A DNA stretch of 64,000 nt from Merdibacter sp965119685 (GCA_965119685.1 OZ221971.1:1116001-1180000), one strand, 5' to 3'; shown: positions 1 through 8,597, counted from the stretch's first letter. A program made the numbers and translations. The notes: generated by a model from the letters alone, not told the origin.

Positions 1-127
1 GCAAGACAAACGATAAAAGCGATGAATTGTTTTGCAACTTTAGATTGGTGGGCTCAATATTCTCTATGTGGTGAATAACAATAATCTTGTTGAGAAAAGT
101 ATCAAAAAAGAAAAGTTTTTCCGCTTT

Positions 128-170
128 TTAGCACTAGGGTGTTGACAGTGCTAAGTTTTAGGAATATACT
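128..170 (+). promoter_or_regulatory. hrcA operon promoter with embedded CIRCE element 1
   Basis: The dyad TTAGCACTA-N9-CAGTGCTAA (128-154) differs from the CIRCE consensus (TTAGCACTC-N9-GAGTGCTAA) only at the innermost base of each arm. A sigma-A promoter TTGACA (142-147), 17-bp spacer, TATACT (165-170) lies across it, so HrcA bound here would cover the -35 region. This is the expected arrangement for HrcA autorepression of the dnaK operon. Confidence 0.93.
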
Positions 171-171
171 G

Positions 172-198
172 TTAGCAGACGTAAGGGATGAGTGCTAG
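172..198 (+). promoter_or_regulatory. CIRCE element 2, at the transcription start
   Basis: A second dyad, TTAGCAGAC-N9-GAGTGCTAG, begins 44 bp after the first. It has two mismatches to consensus in the left arm and one in the right. It lies just downstream of the -10 box, spanning the expected start of transcription, so the two CIRCE copies bracket the promoter. Confidence 0.82.
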
Positions 199-215
199 AG
201 AAGGGAGTGAGCGTG

Positions 216-1229
216 ATGCTGACACAACGGCAGATTGCCATCTTTAAAGCAATCGTGGATGAGTTTACCAGAACCGCCGAGCCGGTCGGCTCCAAAACGC
301 TGATGAACCTTCTGGATTTCACCTGTTCCAGCGCGACCATCCGCAATGAGATGGCGGTGCTGGAGGACGTCGGTCTGCTGGAAAAGACACATACTTCCAG
401 CGGGCGTATCCCAAGCCGAAAGGGCTATCGATTCTACGTCGAGCACCTGATGGAGAAAGAGTTAGACAACGAGGTCAAATATTCTTTGCAGCAGGTGTTC
501 AGCGAACGCCATTATTCCATGGACGAGATCGTCAGAAAAAGCTGCGACATCCTCTCGCAGATGACCCATCTGACCTCTGTCGTCTTAGGGCCGGAAAGCA
601 AGTATCAGACATTGCAGCACATTCAGCTGGTGCCGATCTCCAGCCGCAGCGCGGTCGCCATCTTTATCACCGATCACGGTCATACGGAGAACAAGACGTT
701 TCACTTCGATACCGATGTGAGCGTCAAGGATCTCAAAACCTGTACGGATCTGCTCAACGATAAGCTGTGCGGAACGCCGATCAAGGACGTCGTCGAAAAG
801 ATGAATGAGATCGAACCGTTGTTAGCTGCGCAGGTCGCCCGTCATGAGGTGCTCTTTGAGGCCTTTGTTTCCGCCTTTATGAAGTTTGCCAGTGATAAGG
901 TTTATTGCAGCGGACAAAGCAACATGCTCTATCAGCCGGAATTTTCCGATATCAATAAGCTGCGCGAGGTGATGAAGGTACTGGAGGACAGCTCGCTGTT
1001 TCGTCAGCTTGCCAATCACGAGGGCAACGTCGCCATCGAGATCGGCGGCGATAACGAGTTGATTCAGGTGGACGATATGGCGGTGGTCGCCAGCAAGTTC
1101 CATCTGCCGGGCAATGAAGAGGGACAGCTGATGATCGTGGGGCCGACACGGATGCAATATAACCGCGTAGTCGCCTTGATGGAATACATGAGCAGGGTGA
1201 TCGAGGATCTTTACAAGCAGGAAGAATAG
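216..1229 (+). CDS. hrcA: Heat-inducible transcription repressor HrcA
   Basis: HrcA is the DNA-binding repressor of class I heat-shock genes; it binds CIRCE and depends on chaperonin for activity. The 337-residue product starts MLTQRQIAIF, has an N-terminal winged helix (about residues 1-75, with the segment SSATIRNEMAVLE) and the GAF-like HrcA core, close to the usual 340 residues. The frame is open from a GTG at 192, but that codon lies inside CIRCE 2; AAGGGAG at 201-207 points to the ATG at 216 (or the adjacent GTG at 213). First gene of hrcA-grpE-dnaK-dnaJ, and probably autoregulated through the two upstream CIRCE copies. Confidence 0.97.
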   Translation: MLTQRQIAIFKAIVDEFTRTAEPVGSKTLMNLLDFTCSSATIRNEMAVLEDVGLLEKTHTSSGRIPSRKGYRFYVEHLMEKELDNEVKYSLQQVFSERHYSMDEIVRKSCDILSQMTHLTSVVLGPESKYQTLQHIQLVPISSRSAVAIFITDHGHTENKTFHFDTDVSVKDLKTCTDLLNDKLCGTPIKDVVEKMNEIEPLLAAQVARHEVLFEAFVSAFMKFASDKVYCSGQSNMLYQPEFSDINKLREVMKVLEDSSLFRQLANHEGNVAIEIGGDNELIQVDDMAVVASKFHLPGNEEGQLMIVGPTRMQYNRVVALMEYMSRVIEDLYKQEE

Positions 1230-1240
1230 GAGGGATTCGT

Positions 1241-1876
1241 GTGCAGGAAGAAGTGAATAAGAAAAACAGCGATGGCGTGCAGGAGGAAGCAGCTGCGGCT
1301 AGCGAAGATACAGAAGCGACGGCAGCCGCAATGTCAGACGAGGAAGTAAGCAAGGAAGCCGACAAGGAGAGCAAAGCGGACAAGAAAGAGAAAAAGCTCT
1401 TCAAGAAGGATAAAATCGCCGAGCTGGAGGCAGAGATCGCCGCGCTTCAAGAAGAAGTTGCCAAGCAGAAAAACGCTTATTTCAAGGCGTATGCCGACAC
1501 GGAGAATCTGCGTAAGCGACTTCAGAGCGAGGCGGAAACCACCCGCAAGTACCGCATCCAGGGCTTTGCGCTGGAGGTGCTGCCGGTGTTAGATTCCATG
1601 GAGCGCGCCTTGGCGGTGCAAAGCGATGATGAGAACATCAAGAACTACGTCAAAGGGTTCGAAATGATTCACGATCAGCTGGTTGCCGTACTGGAAAAGG
1701 AAGGCGTGAAGGAAATTGAAGCGCTGAACAAGCCGTTTGACCACAACGTGCATCAGGCGTTGATGCAGGAAGCGATCGAGGGTGTGGAAAGCGGCATCGT
1801 CGTTGAAGTGCTTCAAAAAGGATATATGTTAAAGGACCGCGTGCTGAGAGCCGCGTTAGTCAAAGTGAGCGAATAA
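1241..1876 (+). CDS. grpE: Nucleotide exchange factor GrpE
   Basis: GrpE releases ADP from DnaK during the chaperone cycle. The 211-residue protein has a long acidic, Lys/Glu/Ala-rich N-terminus (about residues 1-60), a coiled-coil dimerisation segment (IAELEAEIAALQEEVAKQ) and the C-terminal beta domain, including NPFDHNVHQA-like residues and a GY-LKDRVLRAALV ending typical of the family. It starts at GTG with AGGAGGG 7 bases upstream. It lies 11 bp after hrcA and 16 bp before dnaK, so it is co-transcribed with both. Confidence 0.96.
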   Translation: MQEEVNKKNSDGVQEEAAAASEDTEATAAAMSDEEVSKEADKESKADKKEKKLFKKDKIAELEAEIAALQEEVAKQKNAYFKAYADTENLRKRLQSEAETTRKYRIQGFALEVLPVLDSMERALAVQSDDENIKNYVKGFEMIHDQLVAVLEKEGVKEIEALNKPFDHNVHQALMQEAIEGVESGIVVEVLQKGYMLKDRVLRAALVKVSE

Positions 1877-1892
1877 ATAAGGAGGAATCGTT

Positions 1893-3701
1893 ATGAGTAA
1901 GATTATCGGTATTGACTTAGGTACAACAAACTCTTGTGTAGCGGTGATGGAGGGCAAGGAATGCAAGGTCATCACCAATCCGGAGGGCAACCGCACGACC
2001 CCTTCGGTCGTTGCTTATAAAAACGGTGAGCGCATCGTCGGTGATGCCGCAAAGCGTCAGGCGGTAACAAACAAGAACACCGTTTCTTCCATCAAGCGGC
2101 TGATGGGAACCAGCGAAAAGGTGGAAATGGAAGGCAAGCAGTACACGCCGCAGGAGATCAGTGCGATGGTGCTGCAATATCTGAAGGCATACGCTGAGGA
2201 TTATCTGGGTGAAAAGGTAGACAAGGCAGTCATCACCGTTCCTGCATACTTCAACGATGCACAGCGTCAGGCGACGAAGGATGCCGGAAAGATCGCCGGC
2301 TTAGAGGTAGAGCGTATCATCAACGAGCCGACGGCAGCAGCGCTTGCCTATGGTATCGACAAGACGGAAAAAGAACAGAAAGTATTGGTTTACGACTTAG
2401 GCGGCGGTACGTTTGATGTCTCGATTTTGGAGCTGGCAGACGGTACGTTTGAGGTGTTGTCCACCAACGGCGATACGCATTTGGGCGGCGACGATTTCGA
2501 TAACGTCTTGGTTGACTGGATGGTCGATACGTTTAAAAAGGAAAACGGCATCGATCTGCGCAATGACAAAATGGCGATGCAGCGTTTGAAAGAAGCAGGC
2601 GAGAAGGCGAAAAAGGATCTGTCTTCAATGATGCAGACGCAGATTTCCCTGCCGTTCATCTCGGCGGGTGCGAGCGGACCGCTGCACTTTGAAGCAAGCT
2701 TGACGCGTGCGAAATTCGATGAGATGACCAAGCATTTGGTCGACCGTACGATGGAGCCGGTCAGAAACGCTCTGCGTGATGCCGGATTGACGAAGAACGA
2801 CATCCATCAGGTATTGCTGGTCGGTGGTTCCACCCGTATCCCTGCCGTGCAGGAAGCGGTAAAGAATGTGCTGGGCAAGGAACCGAATCACTCTGTCAAC
2901 CCGGATGAGGTCGTAGCGATGGGTGCGTCTATTCAGGGCGGCGTCATCTCCGGTGACGTCAAGGATGTCCTGTTGCTGGACGTTACGCCGTTAAGCTTGG
3001 GTATCGAGACGATGGGCGGCGTCATGACGGTATTGATTCCGCGTAACACGACGATTCCAACCAGCAAGTCGCAGGTGTTCTCCACAGCGGCGGACAATCA
3101 GCCGGCAGTCGACATCCGCGTATTGCAGGGTGAGCGTCCGATGGCAGCGGACAATAAAGAGCTGGGTATGTTCAAGCTCGACGGTATCGCACCGGCGCGT
3201 CGCGGCGTACCGCAGATCGAAGTTACCTTTGACATTGACGTCAACGGTATCGTACACGTATCCGCAAAGGATAAAGGTACCGGCAAGGAGCAGTCGATCA
3301 CCATTCAGAACTCCAGCGGTTTAAGCGATGAGGAGATCGATCGCATGGTACGCGAGGCTGAGGAGCACAAGGCCGAGGATGATAAGCGCAAGGAAGACAT
3401 CGAAACCCGCAACAAGGCGGAGGGCTTCATCGCTCAGATCGATGCGACCTTGGCGGATAACGGCGACAAGATCGACGCTAAGCAGAAGGAAGAGGTCACC
3501 AAGCTGCGTGACGATCTGCAAAAGGCGCTTGATGAAAACAACATGGATGAAGTCAAGAGCAAGCTGCAGCTCTTAGAGCAGGCGATGCAGGCAGCGAGCC
3601 AGCAGATGTATCAAAACACCGCTGGCCAGCCGGGCAGCGATGCAAATGCCGCCGGCGGCAAGGACGATTTTGTCGACGCGGAGTTTGAAGAGAAGAAGTA
3701 A
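1893..3701 (+). CDS. dnaK: Molecular chaperone DnaK (Hsp70)
   Basis: ATP-dependent Hsp70 chaperone of the cytoplasm, working with DnaJ and GrpE. The 602-residue protein begins with the ATPase signature IIGIDLGTTNSCVAV. It carries the second signature (VYDLGGGTFDVSIL, near residue 168) and the third (VLLVGGSTRIPAVQ, near residue 310), followed by the substrate-binding domain, an alpha lid and an acidic tail ending DDFVDAEFEEKK. The length fits the shorter Gram-positive DnaK group. GGAGG lies 8 bases before the ATG. A hairpin follows before dnaJ. Confidence 0.99.
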   Translation: MSKIIGIDLGTTNSCVAVMEGKECKVITNPEGNRTTPSVVAYKNGERIVGDAAKRQAVTNKNTVSSIKRLMGTSEKVEMEGKQYTPQEISAMVLQYLKAYAEDYLGEKVDKAVITVPAYFNDAQRQATKDAGKIAGLEVERIINEPTAAALAYGIDKTEKEQKVLVYDLGGGTFDVSILELADGTFEVLSTNGDTHLGGDDFDNVLVDWMVDTFKKENGIDLRNDKMAMQRLKEAGEKAKKDLSSMMQTQISLPFISAGASGPLHFEASLTRAKFDEMTKHLVDRTMEPVRNALRDAGLTKNDIHQVLLVGGSTRIPAVQEAVKNVLGKEPNHSVNPDEVVAMGASIQGGVISGDVKDVLLLDVTPLSLGIETMGGVMTVLIPRNTTIPTSKSQVFSTAADNQPAVDIRVLQGERPMAADNKELGMFKLDGIAPARRGVPQIEVTFDIDVNGIVHVSAKDKGTGKEQSITIQNSSGLSDEEIDRMVREAEEHKAEDDKRKEDIETRNKAEGFIAQIDATLADNGDKIDAKQKEEVTKLRDDLQKALDENNMDEVKSKLQLLEQAMQAASQQMYQNTAGQPGSDANAAGGKDDFVDAEFEEKK

Positions 3702-3712
3702 ACCGATCAATG

Positions 3713-3746
3713 CTACAAATCCTAGTGCTTGCGCTAGGTTTTGTAG
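3713..3746 (+). terminator. Hairpin between dnaK and dnaJ (partial terminator or processing site)
   Basis: A 13-bp stem with one mismatch (CTACAAATCCTAG / CTAGGTTTTGTAG, loop of 8) follows the dnaK stop. Only TGTTTGT comes after it, so termination would be weak. It may reduce read-through into dnaJ or stabilise the upstream mRNA. Confidence 0.6.
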
Positions 3747-3862
3747 TGTTTGTCAGACTGCGTGCGGGCTGGTCAAAAGGACTTGCAAAATACGGCGCAA
3801 GCTGGTATTCTTAGGAGCATGCAGCAGCCGCTCACAGCGGCGATGAGTAAGAGAGGTGAGCC

Positions 3863-4987
3863 ATGATGAGCGAAAAACGAGATTACTATGAGGTCCTCGG
3901 GCTGAGCAAGGGCGCCAGCGAGGATGAAATCAAAAAAGCATACCGCAAAATGGCCAAGAAATATCACCCGGATATCAACAAGGAACCGGGGGCAGAGGAA
4001 AAGTTCAAGGAGATCAACGAGGCGTATGAGGTGCTCAGCGATCCGCAGAAGAAGGCGACCTATGATCAGTTCGGTCATGCGGGTATGGACGGCGCCGGCT
4101 TCGGCGGCTTCAATCAGGGCGGAGACTTCTCGGGCTTCGGTGGTTTCGAGGATATATTCGGATCTTTCTTCGGCGGCGGTTTTGGTACGGGAGGCAGTCG
4201 GCGTGCCAACAGCGGACCGCGCAAGGGAAACGATCGCTTTATGCAGATGCGCATCAACTTCATGGATGCGATCTTCGGCAAGAGCGAGACGATCAACATC
4301 GATGTTGACGAGCCTTGCAAGGAGTGCGGCGGCAGCGGCGCATACAGCTCCAATGATATTCACACCTGTTCGCGCTGTAACGGCAGCGGCTATGTGACTA
4401 CGCAGTCACGGACGATGTTTGGCGTGGTGCAGCAGCAGACGGTATGTCCGGAGTGCGGCGGCAGCGGCAAGAAGATCAGCCGCAAGTGCACAAAGTGCGG
4501 CGGACGCGGTTATGAGCATAAGCGGGTAAAGCTCGATATCAAGATTCCGGCCGGCATCCAAAGCGGACAGCAGGTGCGGGTAGCCGGTAAGGGCGAGCGC
4601 GGAAGCAACGGCGGTCCTAACGGCGATCTTTACATCGAGATCTTGGTGACGCCGCATAAGGTGTTCCAGCGCGAGGGCTATGATATTTCCATCAGCGTAC
4701 CGGTGAGCGCAATTGATGCGACGCTGGGCTGTAAGGTGGATGTGCCGACGGTGTACGGCGATGTGTCGCTGACGATTCCGGCCGGTACGCAGCATGGCAC
4801 GAAGTTCCGCTTAAAAGGCAAAGGCGTAAAATCTCCGCGCGGTTCACAGGGAGATGAATATGTCGAGGTGCGCATCGAGATTCCGACCAAGCTCAACCAT
4901 GAGGAAAAAGAGCTGTATGAGCGCATCCGCAGCAAGAAAGGATATGAATCGCCGTTTGACCGATTCAAACGGGCATTTAAATCCTGA
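3863..4987 (+). CDS. dnaJ: Molecular chaperone DnaJ (Hsp40)
   Basis: DnaJ delivers substrates to DnaK and stimulates its ATPase. The order is classical: J domain with HPD at residues 35-37, Gly/Phe-rich linker (about 70-110), a zinc centre of four CxxCxGxG motifs (CKECGGSG, CSRCNGSG, CPECGGSG, CTKCGGRG) and the C-terminal peptide-binding domains. 374 residues is normal. Two ATGs are adjacent at the start; GAGAGGTGAG precedes them, so the start may be 3863 or 3866. Last gene of the heat-shock operon, followed by two terminators. Confidence 0.98.
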   Translation: MMSEKRDYYEVLGLSKGASEDEIKKAYRKMAKKYHPDINKEPGAEEKFKEINEAYEVLSDPQKKATYDQFGHAGMDGAGFGGFNQGGDFSGFGGFEDIFGSFFGGGFGTGGSRRANSGPRKGNDRFMQMRINFMDAIFGKSETINIDVDEPCKECGGSGAYSSNDIHTCSRCNGSGYVTTQSRTMFGVVQQQTVCPECGGSGKKISRKCTKCGGRGYEHKRVKLDIKIPAGIQSGQQVRVAGKGERGSNGGPNGDLYIEILVTPHKVFQREGYDISISVPVSAIDATLGCKVDVPTVYGDVSLTIPAGTQHGTKFRLKGKGVKSPRGSQGDEYVEVRIEIPTKLNHEEKELYERIRSKKGYESPFDRFKRAFKS

Positions 4988-5007
4988 TCGATTATCTTGA
5001 GAAAGAC

Positions 5008-5080
5008 AAAACCCCATGCTTTCATTAAGAAAACATGGGGTTTTATCAACTATCTGACGCAGGCAGTCCTGCGTTTTTTT
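5008..5080 (+). terminator. Tandem intrinsic terminators after dnaJ
   Basis: The first hairpin pairs AAAACCCCATG (5008-5018) with CATGGGGTTTT (5034-5044). The second is a tight stem ACGCAGG-CAGT-CCTGCGT (5057-5074) followed by seven T residues in all. Together they close the heat-shock operon. Confidence 0.93.
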
Positions 5081-5475
5081 AGTCGCCGGCTTTGGGATAG
5101 GGAGTGGTTTCTCCTGTGTCCTTTTGGGTATCCGCCATTTTTGGATTGCAGTACCTTGTTTTATAAGATACCCTCTGCTTGCTCTCTGCGTTTCACCGGC
5201 TTTAGATCATGAGAGGAGGCACATGAGCGAACACCTGAAAGCATGGGAACATCACACACTAAAATATATAAAATTACACCCACAGATGTATAAAATTAAC
5301 AGATGCGCAGCTATGGGCGTAACCCTGCTTACCGCTAAAAAGCGCAGAACAAACGAACAGCGCTGATTTGAGTTCAGGCAAAGGCGATTTTGCTGGGAAA
5401 TGGCAGGTGTCATGGAAAGCATTCTCTCATATCACACCGGCTGACAGTTTCCTTGGCTAATCACGAAGAAATACT
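5081..5475. other. Intergenic region without a confident gene
   Basis: Between the dnaJ terminators and the next hairpin I see no convincing gene. The only possible coding unit is the short frame at 5223 listed separately. No tRNA, repeat or known riboswitch was recognised. Confidence 0.6.
5223..5366 (+). CDS. Possible 47-residue small protein, unrecognised
   Basis: An ATG follows an AGGAGG (5214-5219) after only 3 bases, which is closer than usual. The product, beginning MSEHLKAWEHH, is basic and rich in His and Lys, with no membrane segment and no family I recognise. The frame is open further upstream to 5124. No clear promoter is visible. It could be a chance frame in a long intergenic region. 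Confidence 0.25.
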   Translation: MSEHLKAWEHHTLKYIKLHPQMYKINRCAAMGVTLLTAKKRRTNEQR

Positions 5476-5526
5476 AAAAGGTCTTTCCCGAAAGAGCGGC
5501 GAGTGTCCGCAGGGGAAAGACCTTTT
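5476..5526. terminator. Bidirectional terminator
   Basis: A perfect 14-bp inverted repeat (AAAAGGTCTTTCCC at 5476-5489, GGGAAAGACCTTTT at 5513-5526) encloses a smaller GCGG/CCGC stem. Because the arms are A-rich at the left and T-rich at the right, it can end transcripts from either side, including the leftward thioesterase gene. Confidence 0.75.
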
Positions 5527-5653
5527 CCGTTGCATAGAGGGAAAGAAAATGATCGCCGTGTGCATGTCTGTTGGAAAAAAGAAAACGCCGGCTTTCTGAA
5601 AAGCGGGCGCCTTTTGCGCAAAGCGAGCATAAACAGTTTTATGGATGCGGCGG

Positions 5654-6079
5654 TTATTTCTGATGGGAATGGCGTTCGCCGTCAAGAAAAAACATCGTAA
5701 ACGTAGCGCGGGAGAGCAAGGTTTCCCGATCGTTGAAGATGAATACCTCATACACGCCGGTCGTACGTCCCCGTGAGATCTCCTGTGCGATGCCGATCAG
5801 CCTGCCGCCGGTTCCCGGCTTGATGTAGTTGATCGAAGCGGATAGGGTCACGCTGTCGCGCCCGGTCGCAAAGCTGGCGGCTCCGGCAGCCGTATCGGCT
5901 AAGGAAAACAGCGCACCGCCGTGCACAAAGCCATGGACGTTAAGAATCTGCTCATCGATCGTCATCTCCACCTTGGCATATCCCTCTCGTACCTCGATGA
6001 CCTGCATATCGTTGCTTTGTAAAAACTGCGAAGAACTGTTGAGGCGCTCCCGCAGCTGTTCCATCGTCTCTTGTTTCAT
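5654..6079 (-). CDS. PaaI-type hotdog thioesterase
   Basis: Predicted acyl-CoA thioesterase of the hotdog fold (PaaI/YdiI group), cytoplasmic. The core motif is NVHGFVHGGALFSLADTAAG, with the HGG active-site element on the central helix, then the VTLSASINYIKPG strand typical of the family. Start chosen at ATG 6079 (MKQETMEQL), where CGGAGG sits 5 bases upstream; the longer frame to 6169 has no such site and is not family-like. 141 residues is normal. The substrate cannot be read from sequence. Confidence 0.88.
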   Translation of the reverse strand: MKQETMEQLRERLNSSSQFLQSNDMQVIEVREGYAKVEMTIDEQILNVHGFVHGGALFSLADTAAGAASFATGRDSVTLSASINYIKPGTGGRLIGIAQEISRGRTTGVYEVFIFNDRETLLSRATFTMFFLDGERHSHQK

Positions 6080-6244
6080 CTGAACCTCCGTTGGACTCCT
6101 GCTGTCACTGTTTCTTATTATAGCCGATTTTTTTACGCTTGAACAGCCGCTCATCGTTTTGTCGGGCAATGCTTTCGCCAGTGTAGGGCAAATGCTTTGT
6201 TGAAGGGGATAAGATGGAACCTGCTAGGCGATGGGAAAATGTGG

Positions 6245-6250
6245 TATAAT
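6245..6250 (+). promoter_or_regulatory. Extended -10 promoter of the eamA leader
   Basis: TATAAT preceded by TGG gives a strong extended -10 element. The matching -35 position (about 6222, TGCTAG) is poor, as is common with extended -10 promoters. Transcription would start near 6257, about 200 nt before the transporter start codon. Confidence 0.7.
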
Positions 6251-6256
6251 ACGAAA

Positions 6257-6455
6257 GGAAAAGAAAGCTGATCAACCGATTCCCGAAGCGCTGGGAGACC
6301 GGCTTTGAAGATCATTTTGCAAAGTCTTGCGCAAATGCTGTGACAGCATGATCATCGCCGCAAAAAGCGATCCGTCTGCCTTTTTCACATGGAAGAGGCT
6401 GAAAGTGCATAGAAGCGCTGGGAGAGCGGGATGATTGTTGAAAGGGGGGAGCGCA
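6257..6455 (+). ncRNA. Structured 5' leader of the EamA gene, candidate riboregulator
   Basis: The leader can fold into a three-way junction: closing helix GATCAT/ATGATC (6310-6315 with 6348-6353), a hairpin TTTGC/GCAAA (6316-6335) and a hairpin GCTG/CAGC (6337-6347). A separate hairpin lies at 6274-6303. An 18-base segment, GAAGCGCTGGGAGACCGG (6285-6302), recurs with one change at 6412-6429. GCGCT (6415-6419) can pair with AGCGC (6450-6454) around the ribosome-binding site. I do not recognise a known riboswitch class, and there is no terminator hairpin. Confidence 0.45.
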
Positions 6456-7346
6456 ATGCGCAGAAAAGGAATCCTATTTACGATATTATCGGCGGTGCTC
6501 TTTGGAATTACTCCGGCATTTGCCAAGCTGATTTATGCGGATGGCGTGAACTCCTCCACACTCGTGTTCTTCCGTAATCTCTTCGCCATACTGCCTTTGT
6601 ATCTGCTGTGCCGAAAACAGCGCTGTGATCTGCACATTACGCTGCGGCAGGGCGTTCACCTCGTCCTTGCGGCGATCATCGGCCAAAGCGTGACGGCAGT
6701 GATGCTGTACGCCAGCTACAACTACATCCCGATCGCCACCGCGACGACCTTGCATTTTTTCTATCCGATCTTTATCACGCTGATCTGTGTCATCCTCTTT
6801 CATGAGCGGTTGTCAAGGGTCAAGCTGGGCGCGCTGTTAGCGGCGACGCTGGGGGTCGTCTGCTTTGTCGAGGGTGGCGGGAAAGGGAGCATGACCGGCT
6901 TTTCTCTCGCCCTCGCTTCCGCGCTGACCTTCGCCTACTATATGGTTGCGGTGGAGAAGAGCGGTCTCAATCGCCTGCATCCCTTCGCCATCACTTTCTA
7001 TTTTGCGATCATCGTCTCGCTGTCGCTTCTGCTGTACAATGGCGCGCTGGGACAGTTTACGCTGGCGATCGGCGTTGGCACTTATGGAAAGATGGCGCTG
7101 TTTTCCCTGTTTACCTCAGTGGCGGCGATGGGGCTGCTGCAGCTGGGCATTCGTTATCTGGGTGCGGGTGATGCGGCGATCCTGTGTATGTTTGAACCGC
7201 TGACCTCCTTTATCAGCGGCGTCTTCTTTCTGCATGAAGAGCTCAGCGTGCGCAAGCTGTTGGGCAGTGTGCTGATCCTGGGGGCGGTTACTTTCATGAT
7301 CGTGATGAATCGGCGGCCAAAGAAAACCACGAAGGAAATGCAATGA
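6456..7346 (+). CDS. EamA/DMT family transporter
   Basis: Integral membrane protein of 296 residues with about ten hydrophobic segments arranged as two EamA repeats (about residues 5-135 and 145-285). It belongs to the drug/metabolite transporter superfamily, which exports metabolites, amino acids or cations; the substrate is not readable. Start taken at ATG 6456 (MRRKGILFT) with AAAGGGGGGA at 6441-6450; an in-frame TTG at 6435 would place the ribosome site inside the gene. The long structured leader suggests control by RNA folding. Confidence 0.88.
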   Translation: MRRKGILFTILSAVLFGITPAFAKLIYADGVNSSTLVFFRNLFAILPLYLLCRKQRCDLHITLRQGVHLVLAAIIGQSVTAVMLYASYNYIPIATATTLHFFYPIFITLICVILFHERLSRVKLGALLAATLGVVCFVEGGGKGSMTGFSLALASALTFAYYMVAVEKSGLNRLHPFAITFYFAIIVSLSLLLYNGALGQFTLAIGVGTYGKMALFSLFTSVAAMGLLQLGIRYLGAGDAAILCMFEPLTSFISGVFFLHEELSVRKLLGSVLILGAVTFMIVMNRRPKKTTKEMQ

Positions 7347-7355
7347 GGCGTCTGG

Positions 7356-7384
7356 TTGTCAGTGCAGGTCTTTTGTGATACGAT
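7356..7384 (+). promoter_or_regulatory. Promoter of the DUF308 gene
   Basis: TTGTCA (7356-7361), 17-bp spacer, TACGAT (7379-7384). The start codon at 7409 lies about 18 nt after the expected transcription start. Confidence 0.6.
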
Positions 7385-7408
7385 GATGGTGAAAAAGGAG
7401 CGAGGCTT

Positions 7409-8008
7409 ATGAAAAAGATGCGTTTTGAGAAGTGGCAGCTGATCGTTTTATCCGTATTTTACATCGTGTTTGGTATCATCTCCGGCATGGTGGCAAGAGA
7501 GCAGTTCTTGACGTTTTTCAATATTTTGGGATTGATTATCATGGTGGTGGGTGCGTTTTCCATCTTTATCTACTTCCTGCGCAAAAACTATCTGGAGGAG
7601 CATAATTTTCAAGTTGCTTTCGGTGCGCTCTACATCATGGCAGGCATGATCGTCTGGCTGAAGCCGGAGCTGATCGTCTCCAATTACCCGCTGGTGTTTG
7701 CGGGCTGTGTCGTCGTGGACAGCGCCGTGCGTTTACAGTATTCGATGAATCTCTTTCGCATGAAGGACGGCGGATGGCTGTGGGTGTTTGGCAGCGCGTT
7801 AGCGGCGATCGCACTGGCGGCAGTCATCCTGCTGGTGGAACTGGATCATACGTGGCAGCGCATTCTGCTGAGCGTACTGCTTTGCTTTGACGGCATCAGC
7901 AACCTTGCGACGCTCTTTTATGAGCGAACCGCTTTGAAGCGTTATTATCAGGATGAAAAGGTGGAGGTAGAGGTCGTCGAAGGAGAGCGGATCGAACACC
8001 GCCGATAA
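7409..8008 (+). CDS. DUF308 (HdeD-like) membrane protein
   Basis: 199 residues with six hydrophobic segments in three pairs, the arrangement of the DUF308/HdeD family, and a charged cytoplasmic tail (VEVEVVEGERIEHRR). HdeD is linked to acid resistance in enteric bacteria; the role here is unknown. AAAGGAG lies 10 bases before the ATG. It has its own promoter and terminator, so it is monocistronic. Confidence 0.75.
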   Translation: MKKMRFEKWQLIVLSVFYIVFGIISGMVAREQFLTFFNILGLIIMVVGAFSIFIYFLRKNYLEEHNFQVAFGALYIMAGMIVWLKPELIVSNYPLVFAGCVVVDSAVRLQYSMNLFRMKDGGWLWVFGSALAAIALAAVILLVELDHTWQRILLSVLLCFDGISNLATLFYERTALKRYYQDEKVEVEVVEGERIEHRR

Positions 8009-8019
8009 TCATAGAAAAC

Positions 8020-8054
8020 GAGGCTTTGCGGTGTGTGCGCAAAAGCCTCATTTT
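8020..8054 (+). terminator. Intrinsic terminator
   Basis: Stem GAGGCTTTGCG / CGCAAAAGCCTC followed by ATTTTAT closes the DUF308 gene. Confidence 0.85.
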
Positions 8055-8097
8055 ATATTAGAACGCGTGCGCAGGCGGGAAAAGAGGGAGATGTAGA

Positions 8098-8460
8098 ATG
8101 GCACGGATTTTTGTGATGACACTTGGCAAGGAGATGGAAAGAAGCATCCTCCGCCATGAATATTCCTTTGAACAGATGAAACAGATGCGGGACATGCTGC
8201 AAAAGCAGCTGGACAACAAGCGCAGGGCAATGCGGCGCGTTACATTTTTCTCGCTGTTCATCGCGGCGGTGCTCGCTGCCATGACCGCCCTGCAAGCGGG
8301 AATGACGCCTGCGGTGGCAGTATCGTTTGTAATGATGCTTTTCTTTATTTTAGCGGCGCTCGCATTTGCGTGGTTTGCCTGCGTCTCTCACTGGAAAAGA
8401 CAGTACAACAAAGCGGTGGAAAAGGGATATCCGCAGTTTTGGAGCGAGCTGCATCTGTAA
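8098..8460 (+). CDS. Small two-helix membrane protein, unrecognised
   Basis: 120 residues: a charged N-terminal part (residues 1-45, with helical segment MKQMRDMLQKQLDNKRRAMRR broken by basic residues), two hydrophobic helices (about 47-67 and 74-95), then a short basic tail. GAGGGAGATG precedes the ATG. I recognise no family. It sits alone between two terminators, 8020-8054 and 8555-8597. Confidence 0.7.
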   Translation: MARIFVMTLGKEMERSILRHEYSFEQMKQMRDMLQKQLDNKRRAMRRVTFFSLFIAAVLAAMTALQAGMTPAVAVSFVMMLFFILAALAFAWFACVSHWKRQYNKAVEKGYPQFWSELHL

Positions 8461-8554
8461 GAAAGCGTGAAAAAAGGCGAGAGCTTCGCCCCAAGAGCGC
8501 GCATAGGAAAATGAGGAGCGCGGATGCGCACATGGACAGCCATGAGGAAAACGG

Positions 8555-8597
8555 AAGGTGATGAGGGCGAGGACAGAGTGCAAGCATCACCTTTTTA
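8555..8597 (+). terminator. Intrinsic terminator
   Basis: AAGGTGATG (8555-8563) pairs with CATCACCTT (8585-8593), followed by further T residues. A smaller GGCGA/TCGCC hairpin lies upstream near 8476. The 8461-8663 interval holds nothing else I can support. Confidence 0.75.

Noticed and set aside
952..1404. Long minus-strand frame across hrcA and grpE
   Set aside because: It is Ser/Ala-rich low-complexity reading antisense to two well-defined genes, with no ribosome site.
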